Source: Rhizophagus sp. LPA8_4_AMF
Lineage: Eukaryota > Glomeromycota > Glomeromycetes > Glomerales > Glomeraceae
Assembly: GCA_021464525.1 (NCBI GenBank)
Contig: JADRCO010000015.1
Coordinates: 1-64,000 of the forward strand
DNA: 64,000 nucleotides
Direction: 5' to 3'
The first letter of the stretch is position 1. Every line of letters begins with the position of its first letter. The position numbers and the translations under genes were made by a program. The notes under the pieces are model-generated. The model ran no database searches and had not been told where the DNA came from. It saw only the letters and a program-made list of their open reading frames with translations. Shown here one piece after another: positions 22,191 to 34,319 of the stretch.

Positions 22191-22664
22191 TGATTTTGTA
22201 ATTGATATGTATAATGTTACATTTTAATAACTGTCGGAAAAGCAAATTGAAAATTACTATACGTTTTCGATTATGTTCTGTTATATGTCAATTAGTACAC
22301 TACATTGTACACAACAAGTTATATACTAATTATCTACTTAGTTCTGTAAATATTATTTTTAGTGTATAACCAAAGGTACGAACTTGGTATTTTTTTTTTT
22401 TTTATTAATTTATATACCGTAAAATGGTATCGCTAGAATTTGAAATAAATGACACTTTTATTACATGATGGTAAATATTAAGGTTTAATTTACGAATTTA
22501 ATTCAAATTGACTTGATGGTTGACAAATTTGGACCATAATATTTGGTTAGTACCATGAGGCGAAATAACATTCACATGATCATTACCAAGTTTAACAGTT
22601 TAAGTATATAATACGTAACTTTTCCTTTTTATTCCAGTTTTACGTGAGCGTGTTTTTATTATAT
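22191..22664. other. Unit A intergenic DNA homologous to 35.57-36.04 kb
   Basis: Matches include ACGTTTTCGATTA, TACACAACAAGTTATATACTA, TACGAACTTGGTATT, ATGGTATC...GAAATAAATGA and CGTGAGCGTG. No gene. Confidence 0.5.
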
Positions 22665-22870
22665 TTCTATTAAAGGCCTCCGGAGAAATTTTTAGACGAT
22701 ATTTGTCCATCGGAAAGTCCATGTCATTCAATGTGATTTGTGTATTAGCTGAGTTTTCTTCACTTTCACTGATATGTTTCCTCTATGCGCGAATATCCAA
22801 TTCCCATTTTTATATCTCATAACTAACATGTAAAGTGCTTCATTTTGTAATATTTGTGATTTCTATATAA
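22665..22870 (-). pseudogene. Kinase relic upstream of copy 4 (minus strand)
   Basis: On the minus strand it reads a LYRNHKY-like exon-2 start, then the TACATGTTAGTTATGAGATAT block (the V-M-R-Y motif), AAAATGGGAATTGG, AGAGGAAACATATCAGTGAAAGTG (catalytic-loop GGNI region), GACATGGACTTTCCG, CAAATATCGTC and a CCGGAGGCCTTTAATAG (PEIF-like) end. It has many breaks and an internal deletion. A further shortened orthologue lies at 36041-36150. Confidence 0.75.
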
Positions 22871-23705
22871 CTTATTCATATTTAGAAAAGAAAAAAAATT
22901 ATTAATCCTTGATCTATGAGTCAACTGCAAAGGATCTGCAGAAAATGGAAAGTAATAATTATGTGGAAAAATAATTTTTTAAGAAATAAACTATTTGATA
23001 CTTTAGGATAAATATTATATGTGGGTTCACATAAAGTAAGGAATGAAAATCGGATACTTTACTCACGGTTCTCGAATTAAAATTTATCAAATGTAATATT
23101 GGGTAAAGCAATTAGGTATATACTTACTCGATATACTGTACCGTAAACTGTATATGTAAATATGTAATAGATTAAATTAGTCAATTAATCTGCTCTAGAT
23201 AATTTCTTTATCGATACTTAGTTGGAAATGATCTTGTTAAAAATGTTAATCAATTCATTCGTTAAATAACTGTCATACATATTGGATGTGTGTGATAACA
23301 TTATTATTTTGTAAAAAGACTATTTACTAGGAAACGGAAACCGTTATCGAGTCCTTATCATTGCACATCATCACATGCCGGACGGACAACAGGACATTTG
23401 TGAAAACGATACGAATAATATATAGTCCTTCGTTACACTGCGAGTTTTTATATTAGTAATTTTATTTCTAAATTTAAGCAATGCAACATGAGTGTCTGGT
23501 GTTACCACACAATGGTTGATTATTGTCTAAAGTGGTAGATGATTATAATACTACACTTGCGTATGGAAAAAAAAAGAATTAAAAAGATTAACGAACAAAT
23601 AAGATATCATAGCTAGAATTCTTTTTCTATTATAAAGAAAGAAGATAGGCTTTGAAATAATGCAAGCTTTAGATTTTCACATGTAGTACACATTTTAGAC
23701 TTTGC
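22871..23705. other. Upstream region of copy 4
   Basis: It contains the shared upstream module (23.09-23.23 kb: ATCAAATGTAATATTGGGTA, TATACTTACTCGATATACTG, CTGCTCTAGATAATTTC) and shares GATAACATTATTATTTTGT and AAATAATGCAAGCTTTAGAT with unit B. The piece at 23.33-23.42 kb is specific to unit A. No gene. Confidence 0.55.
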
Positions 23706-23713
23706 TATTTAAA
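23706..23713 (+). promoter_or_regulatory. TATA-like box of copy 4
   Basis: TATTTAAA at a position conserved in copy 6 (37002-37009), about 120 bp before the conserved start codon at 23834. Conservation and placement suggest a core promoter. Confidence 0.45.
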
Positions 23714-23833
23714 CTTGATCTTTTTTTAAAATAAAAAATGCAAGGCTTCACTTCAGTTTCGCGAAAAAGAGCGTTAAAAACATTAATTAAATCGCACTCA
23801 AATCACTTTCACGAATTAAGATCGAATCAAGAA

Positions 23834-25775
23834 ATGTCTCTTTCATTAGAAACGTCTGTTTCATTGGAACATTCTGTATCCAGAAAGACTTACAGGGAAT
23901 GTCCAGATTGTAAAAGGCAGCGAATTGCGGTTGCATGGTGCAAGAATTGTGATGTTATAAATTTGAAAGAAAATTTTCATAATTGGACTAGTGGAAATAC
24001 TAAAATGGATGAATTTATTAGATTTACTCAATTAAATTCTAAGGAGAATATGGACTTCCTCGAATGGATTGATTTTGATCAATTTGACTTGATAAATAAT
24101 ATCAATGAGAAAGAAGCTTTCAGCTCGATTTATTCAGCAGTATGGATGGATAGTCCAAGGTGGAATTTAGATGAAGAAGCCAAAATATGGACTCGTACTG
24201 GTCCAATTAAGGTCATTCTAAAAAGATTAGATAATTCTCATAATATAAGTCAAGACTTTGTAGATCAAGTAAGTAAAAGATTAATTCGTAGTCCGATCAT
24301 GTATAGAATTTATATAAACTGGTCAAACCAGAGTATTCTCATTAATAAAATCGGCGATAAGTAAAATTAATAAAGTTTAGGCACGAGTTGAAGTAATCGA
24401 TTCAATCGACTAAATTTTTTTCATAGATGCCTTATAAAAAATTTTTATAAATCGATCATGTCTGAATTTTTTGAATAAAAACTAGGTCCAGGTAATGCAT
24501 TTTTGGCCCGCACTTTGACTCACCGAATAAATACTTGATTGGTTTTACTTAAATATGTTTGAGTCGAATAAAATTTCAAAATTTACCGAATATGATAAAG
24601 TTTCTTTAGATTTTTTCAATAGTCTTTCAAGGGTTTGTTTACTTAATTTAAATAATAAAGCTTCTTTGTCATAGTAGTTACAATCCGCATACCCGCGGAT
24701 GACGGATATCCGCATACGTATCACGTAATACTATCGTTAATTTAGGCCACCTTAAAGCTTGAGAGGATGTTTGATTCTTAATTATAATTACCTCAATTCA
24801 TAGTAAAGATATTCTAAACATACTTTATTATAAAGCCATTAACGAGATAATGATTGACCATTTCTTAAATAATCACGAATGGTTTTGATCGGATATAGAT
24901 ACAAAAATTCAAATTATAATATCATCTATTTTGATATAACCTGTTAATACTTATTTGCTAATTATTAATTTATTTAAAAGTTATATAGGTACCATAAATG
25001 TTTGAAAAGTAGAGCACTTGCAGATTGTTTTGGTATAACCAAAGATCCAACATCATGTTACATACTTGTTATGAGATATTACAAAAACGGAAGTTTATAC
25101 TCGCATCTTAAAGAAACCTTGGGAATACTTTGTTGGAGAGATATTGTAGACATGTTATGGTCAACATCCGCAGGTCTAAATTTTATTCACAAATATGATC
25201 TTGTTCATGGAAACCTACATGGAGGAAACATATTAGTCGAAAATAATGTGAACTCGATTGAAGCTATGATTACGGATACTGGATTACATGGACCTGTTGA
25301 TAAACAAATATCATCCAAACAAATTTACGGTGTAATTCCCTTTGTTGCACCAGAGATCTTTGATGGAAAGATGCCAACTAAAGAATCCAATGTATATAGT
25401 TTTGGTATGGTCATGTGGATGTTATCAGCCGGTGTGTGTCCTTATTGTGATAGACCTCATAATAAACGACTGATTCAGGAAATCTGCTTAGGATTAAGAC
25501 CAAGCGTCGTAAATGGAACTCCACCTGTTTTCTCCAGTTTAATGTTACAATGTTTAGATGAGAATCCATCCAATAGACCAACAGCATCTCAGCTTGACGA
25601 ATGTTTGGGAAATTGGGTAGCAACTTGTGATAACCCTGACCCATCTGATTTATCAAATCAATTTGACGCTGCTGAAGAAATAAAATTCTCAAATTTAGAA
25701 AATTCTAATTTCAACACTTTCTCAAATCACGCAAAAGCTATTTATTTCAGTCGCCCATTATGGTTGATTGATTAA
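23834..25775 (+). CDS. Pseudokinase-like protein, copy 4 (about 409 aa)
   Basis: Exon 1 is 23834-24268 and exon 2 is 24981-25775; the intron is 712 bp with CAA|GTAAGT and TTAAAAG|TTATAT. The start MSLSLETSVSLEHS is chosen because copy 6 has the same start and stops upstream; an in-frame ATG at 23738 would add 32 residues. The protein has CPDCKRQRIAVAWCKNC, the WTSGN/FLEWI linker, EKEAFSSIYSA (the glycine of the loop is replaced by Glu here), the KVILKRL lysine, HGNLHGGN (HRD Asp to Asn), TDTG and APE. It ends SRPLWLID. Pseudokinase by motif loss, with even the last loop glycine gone. It is divergently paired with copy 3; the intron carries a palindromic CCGCGGATGACGGATATCCG patch shared with copy 6. 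Confidence 0.88.
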
Positions 25776-26850
25776 TTGGTTAGAGTTGGCACTTTTTCTT
25801 ATCTTCATGCGTTAAATAGTATATTTCGATTCTCAATAATCAATTTCTCTTATTACAATCTAATCTCGATATAACGAACACACGATATAACGAACTCTTA
25901 AATTACCGAACTTTTTTTTAAAAAAACCGGTTTCATCTTGATATACCGAACATCATATAAATTTTATATAACGTATACCGAACTTTTATTGATTTACCGT
26001 TTATTATAAAACAAAAAAAATTTCGAATTTAGTCACATGATTTGCCAATTTTGCCTTAATTTTGGCCAGAATTAGAAATTTTTGTCTAAATTAATACCTA
26101 AAAAAAACTTGGTTCGGTATATAAAAAAATATCTTTACCGAACTTTACTATATACCGAACTTTTACTCCCAAACCGTGAGTTCTAGATCTAACTTATTCG
26201 TTTTCGAAGTCACAAACTCAAACTTAACATTTTATTACTTTATTTATGCAGACGTTTTTTAAGCTTTTCGTTCAAAAATTAATTAAGTACTCATTCCATC
26301 ATATATAAATAATTATTATATTACAAACACAATTTTTTTTTCATTTTTTATTCGAAGTTTCGTTTATTACTAGTTGCTATATATGCAGAGAATATGACAT
26401 ATATATAGAATGATATATTCCTTTTTAATAACAATAAGTCAATAAGGATCTATGATGGCAAATCTTATAAAATAATAACAATAAAATTTTATCTGGCATA
26501 AATCGTTCTTTTCATTCGTATTGCTTTTAATAATTTTTTAAAGTAACGTTTAACAAAACGGATAGCTTCTGACTAAATAATCATTATAATTGCAAATCTA
26601 TTCTTGTATAGTTGTTAAATAATATCGTTTATTAATTTATTAATTGAAAAAATAAAATAAAATAAAATATAGGTAAATAGATCAGTTCATTGATTTTATT
26701 TGAATCACGTCATTGCTGGTCAATTAAATCTAACTAATTTTACCAGTTAAACAGATTTCGTTAATTAACATTATAACATTTAAAGCTAACTAAATTAAAA
26801 TAGAAATCAAATATTGATTAGTCATTAATAATTTATAATTTAACAGAAGA
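25776..26850. other. 3' flank of copy 4, with a TATAACGAAC / TATACCGAAC repeat
   Basis: The region at 25.86-26.17 kb carries repeated GATATAACGAAC, TATACCGAAC and TTACCGAACTTT motifs in both senses, typical of a decayed short element. From 26.2 to 26.6 kb it aligns with 39.48-39.85 kb (GTTTTCGAAATCACAAACT, GCAGACGTTTTTTAAGC, AATTAAGTACTC, AAGGATCTATGATGGCAAAT). No gene. Confidence 0.5.
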
Positions 26851-28640
26851 ATCAGCACTTATCATGGTACTGCACCATCGCAATCCAAAACTTCCTGATC
26901 CTAAAAGAGAAAAATGGCGAGGGCATCGCAAGTGTCACATATATATTCACTTGATTTATTAATTTGGTAAATTTTTATTGCTCTTTGCATTTCATTTTAT
27001 ATAATGAAAAAATTACATACCGTATTTTGCGGTTAGTAAGCACCAAAAAGGTGCTTATATACCGCAAAATACGGTAAAGTATTCCAATATTTTTATATAC
27101 CCTATGATCAAGAATACAATACACATCAAAGATCAAGAACCTGATACACATCAAAATCACACTAAAGATCAAAGAACTAAAAATCAAAAGTGTAATACAT
27201 ACACATACACCCAAGGATCAAACCAATAACAACAAGAATACAATACATATCATAGATCAAGAACCCGGCACACATATCAAGAACCCGATATATATCATAG
27301 ATCAAAGATCGAAAACCCAACACACTAAAATCAAGAATAAATACGTATCAATGATCAAGAATACAAATATCGGGAATACAGAATCCAAAAGTTAGCAGCC
27401 CAATGACAGAAAAATAAGGAACGAAGATAAATGGAAAAAAAATAAAGGAGGAGCTAATACTTGTCAATTAGCAAAAGAAACATTAATACCAAATAAATCA
27501 ACTTATGCAAGTAGTTTGATCAAATTGATCCTTGGCTTAACTTGTTAAAGAAGCCGGAGTTCTACAAAAAGAAGATAAATGTTTCATTAGAAACGTTTCT
27601 TAATAAAAAAAATTTACCTTTTATTTCAAAGACGCTAACACCTTTACTTAGAAAAAGAAACATAAAATTAGTTTCATTTGAAACGTTTTTAAGTTGTTCT
27701 TCCTTTCTATCTACTGTCTTCGTTTAAAAAGCTACCATCTCTACAAAAAGAAAATAAAGCAAAAAAAACGAGAAAATAGCATTAGTAAATAAACAAAGAG
27801 ATAATTTTAACACTTCTCTACTGAAACTTTACCAGATTCCAAGTTCAGGTTAAAGGAAATTGCCACTTCTGCAAAAAGCTATCATAGTAATGGAAATAAA
27901 AAAAATTATGAAAATCAGCGCTTACTGTAGTACCGCAGCATCTTCCAATTCACAAGTCCCCAATTCTAAAAGATGAAAAGAAAAAATTAAAAAAATAATT
28001 AGTAAAAACCAAGTAAAAAAAAGGTTTATAGCGAAAGAAAAGTACGGCAAGCGAATATCCCGATTTGTGAGTTTCTAATCCTAAAGAAAATAAGCTATGA
28101 AATGAAAAAAGAAAATATGAAATCGATTCTTGCAACTTACCGATCCCGATCTGGAACTAAAAAGGCGAAAAAAAAATTTCAGTGAAAAATAATTAAAAAA
28201 ATGACGAAACTAAAGTTAAATATGAAACTTGGCGTTTACTGTAGTACCGCTGTAACTCACCGAACTCGAAAAAGAAAATCAGTAAAAATAATTAAATAAA
28301 AAAAAAATGACGAAACGAAAAATTGATTATGATCTAAAAAAAAAAAATCGGTGCTTACCGCAGCATCGATCCAATGATGATTCAAACCTAAAGGAGAAGA
28401 GAATGAAAAATAAAAAAAATTCCAATTTTAAGAAGCCGGAAAGAAGTAGAAAAAGAATTTTAATAAGAAAAATCTAGTCTTAAGAACCCGAAAAAGAATA
28501 TTAATAAAAAACTGGTCTTAAAGTAAGAACCGGAAAAAATATTAAAAAAATAAAATATAAATAGAAAAAAGAAACCATGATTATGCAATACTGCGCCAAA
28601 TTCGATCCGCTCAAACTCAAAAAAAAAAGGACTCAACAAA
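26851..28640 (-). repeat. Degenerate array with splice-site-like mini-units
   Basis: At least six short GC-richer islands sit in A-rich DNA. On the minus strand several are bounded by CTTTTAG-like acceptors and GTAAGC/GTAAGT donors: 27965-27926 (40 bases), 28156-28141 (16 bases), 28387-28359 (29 bases), with weaker ones near 26.87, 28.25 and 28.60 kb. Most share GATGCTGCGGTACTACA or variants. Between 27.1 and 27.4 kb a looser repeat of GATCAAGAACCC-type units occurs. No continuous protein can be read. It could be a remnant of a many-exon gene or a repeat family that mimics splice sites. Confidence 0.5.
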
Positions 28641-28689
28641 ATCCCACAATTCTTCAGAATGTCAAGAACGCTATAAAGCAACATGTTGC

Positions 28690-29499
28690 GTGCAGGCGGT
28701 AGCCGCGGGTGTATTGTTAGCCTGAATGGTCAGAGTGAACGAAACGCTAACGTTAACGTTAACAATAAACTAAGTTTCTAAGTGGTTTCCTTTTTTAGAA
28801 AGCTAATCAACCACTTTTAGCAGCAATTGACTGATTTACGAACAAACCTTTCCATTTACAAAATAATCCTTTCCGTAAAAAATATTTATTTTTTATTGGT
28901 TTATCTTTTCTAAGATAACATTAAAAATTGAAATGTAATATTATTATATTATTAAGTATCCGTTAAATAAATTTAATATTTTGCAATTTGATGTATATTA
29001 AATGATCAAAAAAAAAAATTATAAACAATTTAACAAAAAAAACATGTCGGTGACAAATTTTTCATGTTGGCAAAATGGAAGTTTCATGTAAATGCATATG
29101 AACTATATCATATTGATGAATAGATAGGTTCAAGACTCGGCCATAACATAATGCATCTTTATAATTACCCAGCTGAACTAAAAATAGTATATTGTAACAA
29201 TATTCAATTATATTATTTTTCTATTTTATTTAATAAAACAACCCAAATTACTGTACTATTTCTATATAACTAGTACGATATGTCTCTAAAATCTCAAATT
29301 CCTGGTTTCAATAACTTTAATAACGAACATGTTTTCAAGAATAAAAAAGATCTAACTATACAGCAGTAAAATACATAAAGCGACGATCAGTTTTGAGCGA
29401 ATCAAAAAATTTGTCTCTTAAAAAAATAAAATAAAAAAAGTATATTACAAGTAATATTTACTAAGAAAAATTTTTTTCGATAGATTATAATATATGGTA
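28690..29499. other. Non-coding interval between units A and B
   Basis: AT-rich DNA with a short GTTAACGTTAACGTTAAC run near 28.75 kb. No gene or alignable unit DNA was recognised. Confidence 0.35.
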
Positions 29500-31529
29500 A
29501 ACTTCAATGTGGCAAAATTATTGTATACTAAATTAAACAACTTAATTAGAATGCATGTACGCGGTAATTCGGATTTTCCCGACACATTGATGAACAAATA
29601 ATGCACAATGAATTGCAATACGCCTCCACTTCATTGGTCAAGGTTTGCAAAAGTGGAAGTGAAAGTATCAGGTATTGTATGCATCATAAATTTTGTATGC
29701 ATCATAAATTCTTTTGCGTCTATAATTAATTAATTACCTATTTTTTTTTGTGTAATTTATTATATTAAATTATATGAAAAGAAATTCGCTTTACAAATGG
29801 TAATAAGTGACAAAGTTTATAGGAATTATTAATAGAAAGATAAATGTATTGAGCAAATAAAGTATTATCCGCCGTAACTAACAGTTATTAAAAAAAATAT
29901 GAAATCTACCTTTTTTATAAACTAACGATTAAAATGTAAACAGTATAAAAGAGTCTTACCACTAAACACGTCTTAAAATCGTTAGAGAAATCGTTTTGTT
30001 AAAATACTCTAGACTAGCGATAAGCGTCGGAAGCTTTCAACGATTTTTTATTGGAATTGGACCTTCTATCCTAGATTCTAATAATTCAACGCATATTATT
30101 TTATAGTACGTATTTTTTTATCAGAAGCTTCAGTCCCAACCAATTTAATTGGTTTTGGAAAATTTGGAGGTCTAAATATGTTTTCAACTTCAGTTTTAAA
30201 TTGCAGAACAAAATAGGAAATATCAGAGAATACAGAATGATTCTGATCCATATGACTTTGATCTTTTAAGCGCAATTTTAATCAGAAGTATGGAAAGGAC
30301 AATCATAATCTAGAATATGATGCTGCGTTAGAAATTGGAAGTTTCATAATAGACAGGGAGACCGTATTCATTTTGTTTCGGTTATCGAATAAAAAGACAT
30401 TATATTTTTTCAGTTTCTTTAATAAAAATCGCTTGAAAATTACCAACAGCAAGTTATTATTTCCTATGATTTAGGTTCATTCTAACTTAATTGTTTGTTT
30501 TTGAGATTTACAAATATATTATCGTACAGTATTTATTAGAGATAAATAAATAGATGGTAAGCAAACAATTAGGTTGTGAAACGACCTTATTTATCAACTT
30601 TTCAAATAAATTTGTATATTTCAAAATAATATAATTGACCCTTTCATAGCGACGAATTTTGATATAACAATACAACGAATCTTCAATGTGGTACCGATTT
30701 TAACACCGACCGAATATCACTTATTAAATGATTAATGAAGTGATTATTATAACCCGCATATACAGTACAAATTAACCCAAATATTTTTTTTTAAAGCGAA
30801 TTTATCTTTTAGTATAACGAAGATAAATTTAACATAAAGGAAAATTTGTTGTTGAATTTCATGAAATTATTCTCAATACTACTTTAATAATCTATTTTAT
30901 CAAAAGATGGATGATTTATATATCTCGCAGTTTCTTTGCCTCATCATGAACATGCCGTTTTACCCTACATTTTACCGCATTATATCAAATTTTCCTACTA
31001 CACCGAATAATTCGTCATAGCATTAACGAATTTTCTCATAACGAAGCTTAATCGGCCCGGGGCGCCTACTTCGCATATCGAGGGCCGACTGTAACTAAGA
31101 TTCAAATTATTAAGGAAATTCTACGCTAGATAAAATTCATATACGAAACTATTTTATATTCTTGACTTGTTATAACGATATAACGGAACTATTTTATTTT
31201 ACATACAGTATGTATATACTAGTAACTATTCGAAAAAATAAGTTTGTGCTTGTGTATAATATTTGCTTATTTAAACGAAATAGGGGCTTAATTAATTTGC
31301 GAAAGAAAATCTTAAAAACTATGAAACATATTATTTTAAACGTTAAGTAGTATGAGTTTGCGGTGTTTATGATTTCGGAAAAGCGAGTAAATAATGACGA
31401 TATTAAAAAGGAATAAAAGGAATTAAATTTCTGATTGAAATCTACGACAAAATTATAATAAAGTTAAAAACTAAAGAAATCGAAAAATATATTTAACGTA
31501 TGAGAATAAAAAAAAAGAAGTGCCAATCT
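29500..31529 (-). other. 3' flank of copy 5 (unit B), homologous to 15.2-16.8 kb
   Basis: It aligns with the 3' flank of copy 3 throughout except for an extra segment at about 30637-31096. Matches include CTTAATTAGAATG, TTGGTCAAGGTTTGC, TTTTTATTGGAATTGG, ATCGAATAAAAAGA, ACCTTATTTATCAACTTTTC, AAGGAAATTCTACGCTAGAT and ATTTCTGATTGAAA. No gene. Confidence 0.55.
30637..31096. repeat. Insertion with TATAACGAA motifs and GGGCCGACTGTAA right end
   Basis: This segment is absent from the matching place in unit A, where AAATAATAAG continues into AAGGAAATTCTACGC. It contains ATAGCGACGAATTTTGATAT at the left, CATAACGAAGCTTAATCGGC and CGAGGGCCGACTGTAA at the right. It looks like a decayed DNA element. Exact ends are uncertain by about 10 bases. 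Confidence 0.6.
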
Positions 31530-33621
31530 TTAAGAGTCTAATAATGGACGACTGAAATAAAAAGCTTTTTCGTGGCTTGTGAAAGTATTGAAATTAGAAT
31601 TTTCTAAATTTGAGAATTTAATCTCTTCAGCAGCATCAAATTGATCTGATAAATCGGATGGATTAGGGTCATCACAAATTGCAGTGATCCAATTTCCTAA
31701 GCATTCGTAAAGTTGAGATGCTGTTGGTCTATTTGATGGATTCGCATCTAAACATTGTAACATTAAACTGGAGAAAACAGGTGGAGTTGCATCTACGACG
31801 CTTGGTCTTAATCCTAAGCAGATTTCCTGAATTAATTGTTTATTATGAGGTCTATCACAATAAGGACGCACACCAGCTGATAACATCCACATGATCATAC
31901 CAAAACTATAGATATCGGATTCTTTAGTTGGCGTATTTCCATCGAAGATCTCTGGTGCAACAAAGGGAATTACACCGTAAATTTGTTTGGATGATATTTG
32001 TTTATCAACAGGTCCGTGTAACCCAGTATCCGTAATTTTAGTATCAATAGAGTTCACATTATTTTCGACTAATATGTTTCCTCCATGTAGATTTCCATGA
32101 ACAAGACCATATTTGTGAATAAAATTTAGACCTGTGGATATTGACCATAACATATCTACAATATCTCTCCAGCAAAGGATCCCCATAGTTTCTTCAAGGT
32201 ACGAGTATAAATTCCCGTTTTTATAATATCTCATAACGAACATGTAGCATGATGTTGGGTCTTTGGTTATACCAAAACAATCTGCAAGTGCTCCACTTTG
32301 CAAGCATTTATGATATCTGTATAACTTTATTAGATTAAATTTTAAAGAAAAAAAACATAGATAAAGAGTTAATATCAATACTTTTCAGTTATCATACGTA
32401 ATCATTCTCATGCGAATTAGAAATTTAAGATTTACTGCTAAATCCATCTCGCATCACGGCTAAATGTATTGCCGGGTCGAAGTCATAACCTTCGTTATCT
32501 ATAAAGAATCTATTTAAGAAACGACAAGTGTTGTCTAAATTCGTTTAGAATTTATTTGAAGTTTATAGATCTTTCCAGAAATAACGTTTCGACCCTCCCC
32601 GTCATCATCTATGTTGAACTGTTCATGTGTAATCAAACGTCATTTGAATTTCGTCATGTGATCCAGTGTTGGAAACTCAGATTTAGATCACGTGCAGAAT
32701 GCGCACATAATTTGAAATTTTTATGTGCGCCTCATTGAGCAATGTGCGCAAATGTGCACTCCGCACATTGAATTCCCAACACTGAATTGTGATCTTGTAA
32801 TTCTTTATTAATAGCACCATATTTTATGACTTAAAATTACTAACCTCACTGATTTGGTAAACTTAGCCAGAATAACGAAAATTCTTATAAAATAATTTTA
32901 GTAAAAATTATGACACTGATATCGGAATTTTTTTTATGGTAAGTTTTTTTACTATTCTTAGGGCCGTGACATATATTACATAATATTTTTTTTATTATAG
33001 GCGTTTAAAATATAGTGCAACCAATTAAATTTCAATATTAGATCACATGACTTTTTATAAATGTAACGTAAGATATTTTACCATTCGTTACCACTCTAAA
33101 ATATTACGTAATAAATGTCATGGCCCTTACAATATCTTCTATTTTTATTACTTATTAAATCACGAATTCTCCGATCTATAAAATTCTACACGGGCTACTA
33201 AGATCAGATAAAATTTACTTGCCTGATTTACAAATTCTCGATCTATGTTCTGAGAATTATCTAATCGTTTTAGAATCACCTTAATTGGACCAGTACGAGA
33301 CCATATTTCGGTTTCTTCATCAAGATTCCATCTTGGGCCTTCCATCCATACTGCTGAATAAATCGAGCTGAAAGCGCCTCGTTTATTAATATTTTCGACC
33401 AAGTCGAATTGATCAAAATCGATCCATTCGAGATAATCCATACTATCTTTAGCATTTAACTGAGTATATTTAATAAGTTCATCTATTTTAGAATTTTCAC
33501 TAGTCCAATTATGAAAATTATCTTTTAAAAATGCAATATCGCAATTCTTACACCATGCTATCGATATTCGTTGTCGTGTGCAATCGATACATTTACCATA
33601 TATCTTTCTGGATCCAGACAT
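31530..33621 (-). CDS. Pseudokinase-like protein, copy 5 (about 397 aa)
   Basis: Exon 1 is 33621-33223 and exon 2 is 32324-31530, with an 898 bp intron. Donor CAG|GCAAGT and acceptor AATAAAG|TTATAC again give a GC-AG intron. The start MSGSRKIYGKC is chosen by homology to copy 3; an in-frame ATG at 33666 would add 15 residues. Features in order: CIDCTRQRISIAWCKNC, WTSEN linker, GAFSSIYSA loop, KVILKRL lysine, HGNLHGGN (HRD Asp to Asn), TDTG, APE; it ends FSRPLLDS. Exon 2 is nearly the same as in copy 3, apart from changes such as HGH versus HGN in the catalytic loop, so HGH and HGN interchange between very close paralogues. Two short elements sit in the intron. It is divergently paired with copy 6. 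Confidence 0.9.
32664..32784. repeat. MITE-like element in the intron of copy 5, CAGTGTTGG termini
   Basis: The left end CAGTGTTGGAA is inverted at the right end TTCCCAACACTG, and the interior repeats ATGTGCGC / TGCGCACAT motifs. The element is 121 bp and absent from the intron of copy 3 at this place. Confidence 0.75.
32958..33129. repeat. MITE-like element in the intron of copy 5, TTAGGGCCGTGACAT termini
   Basis: Left TTAGGGCCGTGACATATATT and right AATAAATGTCATGGCCCTTA are inverted repeats; the match continues inward through TACATAATATTTT / AAAATATTACGTA. The element is about 170 bp with no coding content. Confidence 0.85.
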
Positions 33622-33669
33622 CTTGAAGCATTCGCAATTTTTTTTAAAAATAAAGAGCAAACTCATCTT

Positions 33670-33677
33670 TTTTATAA
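33670..33677 (-). promoter_or_regulatory. TATA-like box of copy 5
   Basis: The minus strand reads ACTTATAAAAAAGATG about 50 bp before the chosen ATG at 33621 and directly before the alternative ATG at 33666. That favours the downstream start, since transcripts would start after the upstream one. Confidence 0.35.
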
Positions 33678-34319
33678 GTTTTTTACGTTTGAGATATCAT
33701 ACTTCTCGCAGAGTAAAGTATCAATCATTTGTCATATGATGTCAACTTAATTTAACGTACAGACTGCCGTGATCAATAGATTTCAGTATTAAGTGTCTCA
33801 TAAAATATTGGTCATTAAAAAGTTCGAAAAGCTCGCATATTCCTAATCGACTGGACTAGAACTAATATTAACAGAGTCTAAGGCTGAAATATAAAAGGCG
33901 ACAATTTCGTGGCATAATAAACTTCTAAGTTTAACTTCTCTAAACTTACGTAATGATAAATCAAATATTCTGAATAATGACATGCAAAAGTGAGTAAAAA
34001 AAATAATGACTCATGAATTATTTTTGTAATGACTATTCAAAACGTTAAACCTGAAATTTTAATAAAATTATCAGTTGATTAAATTTATCATTATTATAAA
34101 GAAACACCAATTGTTGATATACTTTGTTAATTTGTATTTCTTAAGTACAGTGCATCAAAGATTTCTGACAGTAGATTTATTATCAACACCAATTATAGAA
34201 CCATCAAAGATATGATTATGCGTCGTGCGATCATGTGCGAAATTAACCAACCAATCAGGTATAACAATTTTATCGGAATTAAGTTTCTCCAACAGTGAAT
34301 ATCGCGTAACATCCCGCAC
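33678..34319. other. Unit B intergenic DNA near copy 5
   Basis: It aligns with 19.74-19.95 kb (GGCTGAAATATAAAAGGCGACAATTTCGTG, AAACTTCTAA, CGATCATGTGCG, ATTAACCAACCAATCAG). No gene. Part of the open minus-strand frame at 34155-34361 lies over the hairpin module and is not considered real. Confidence 0.45.

Noticed and set aside
25862-26170. GATATAACGAAC repeats as a regulatory array
   Set aside because: Same motifs occur in element-like insertions at 30.64 and 37.91 kb, so a decayed repeat is the simpler explanation.
26851-28640. Repeated islands considered as a CRISPR array or tRNA cluster
   Set aside because: Spacing and unit length are irregular, and no cloverleaf or constant repeat is visible.
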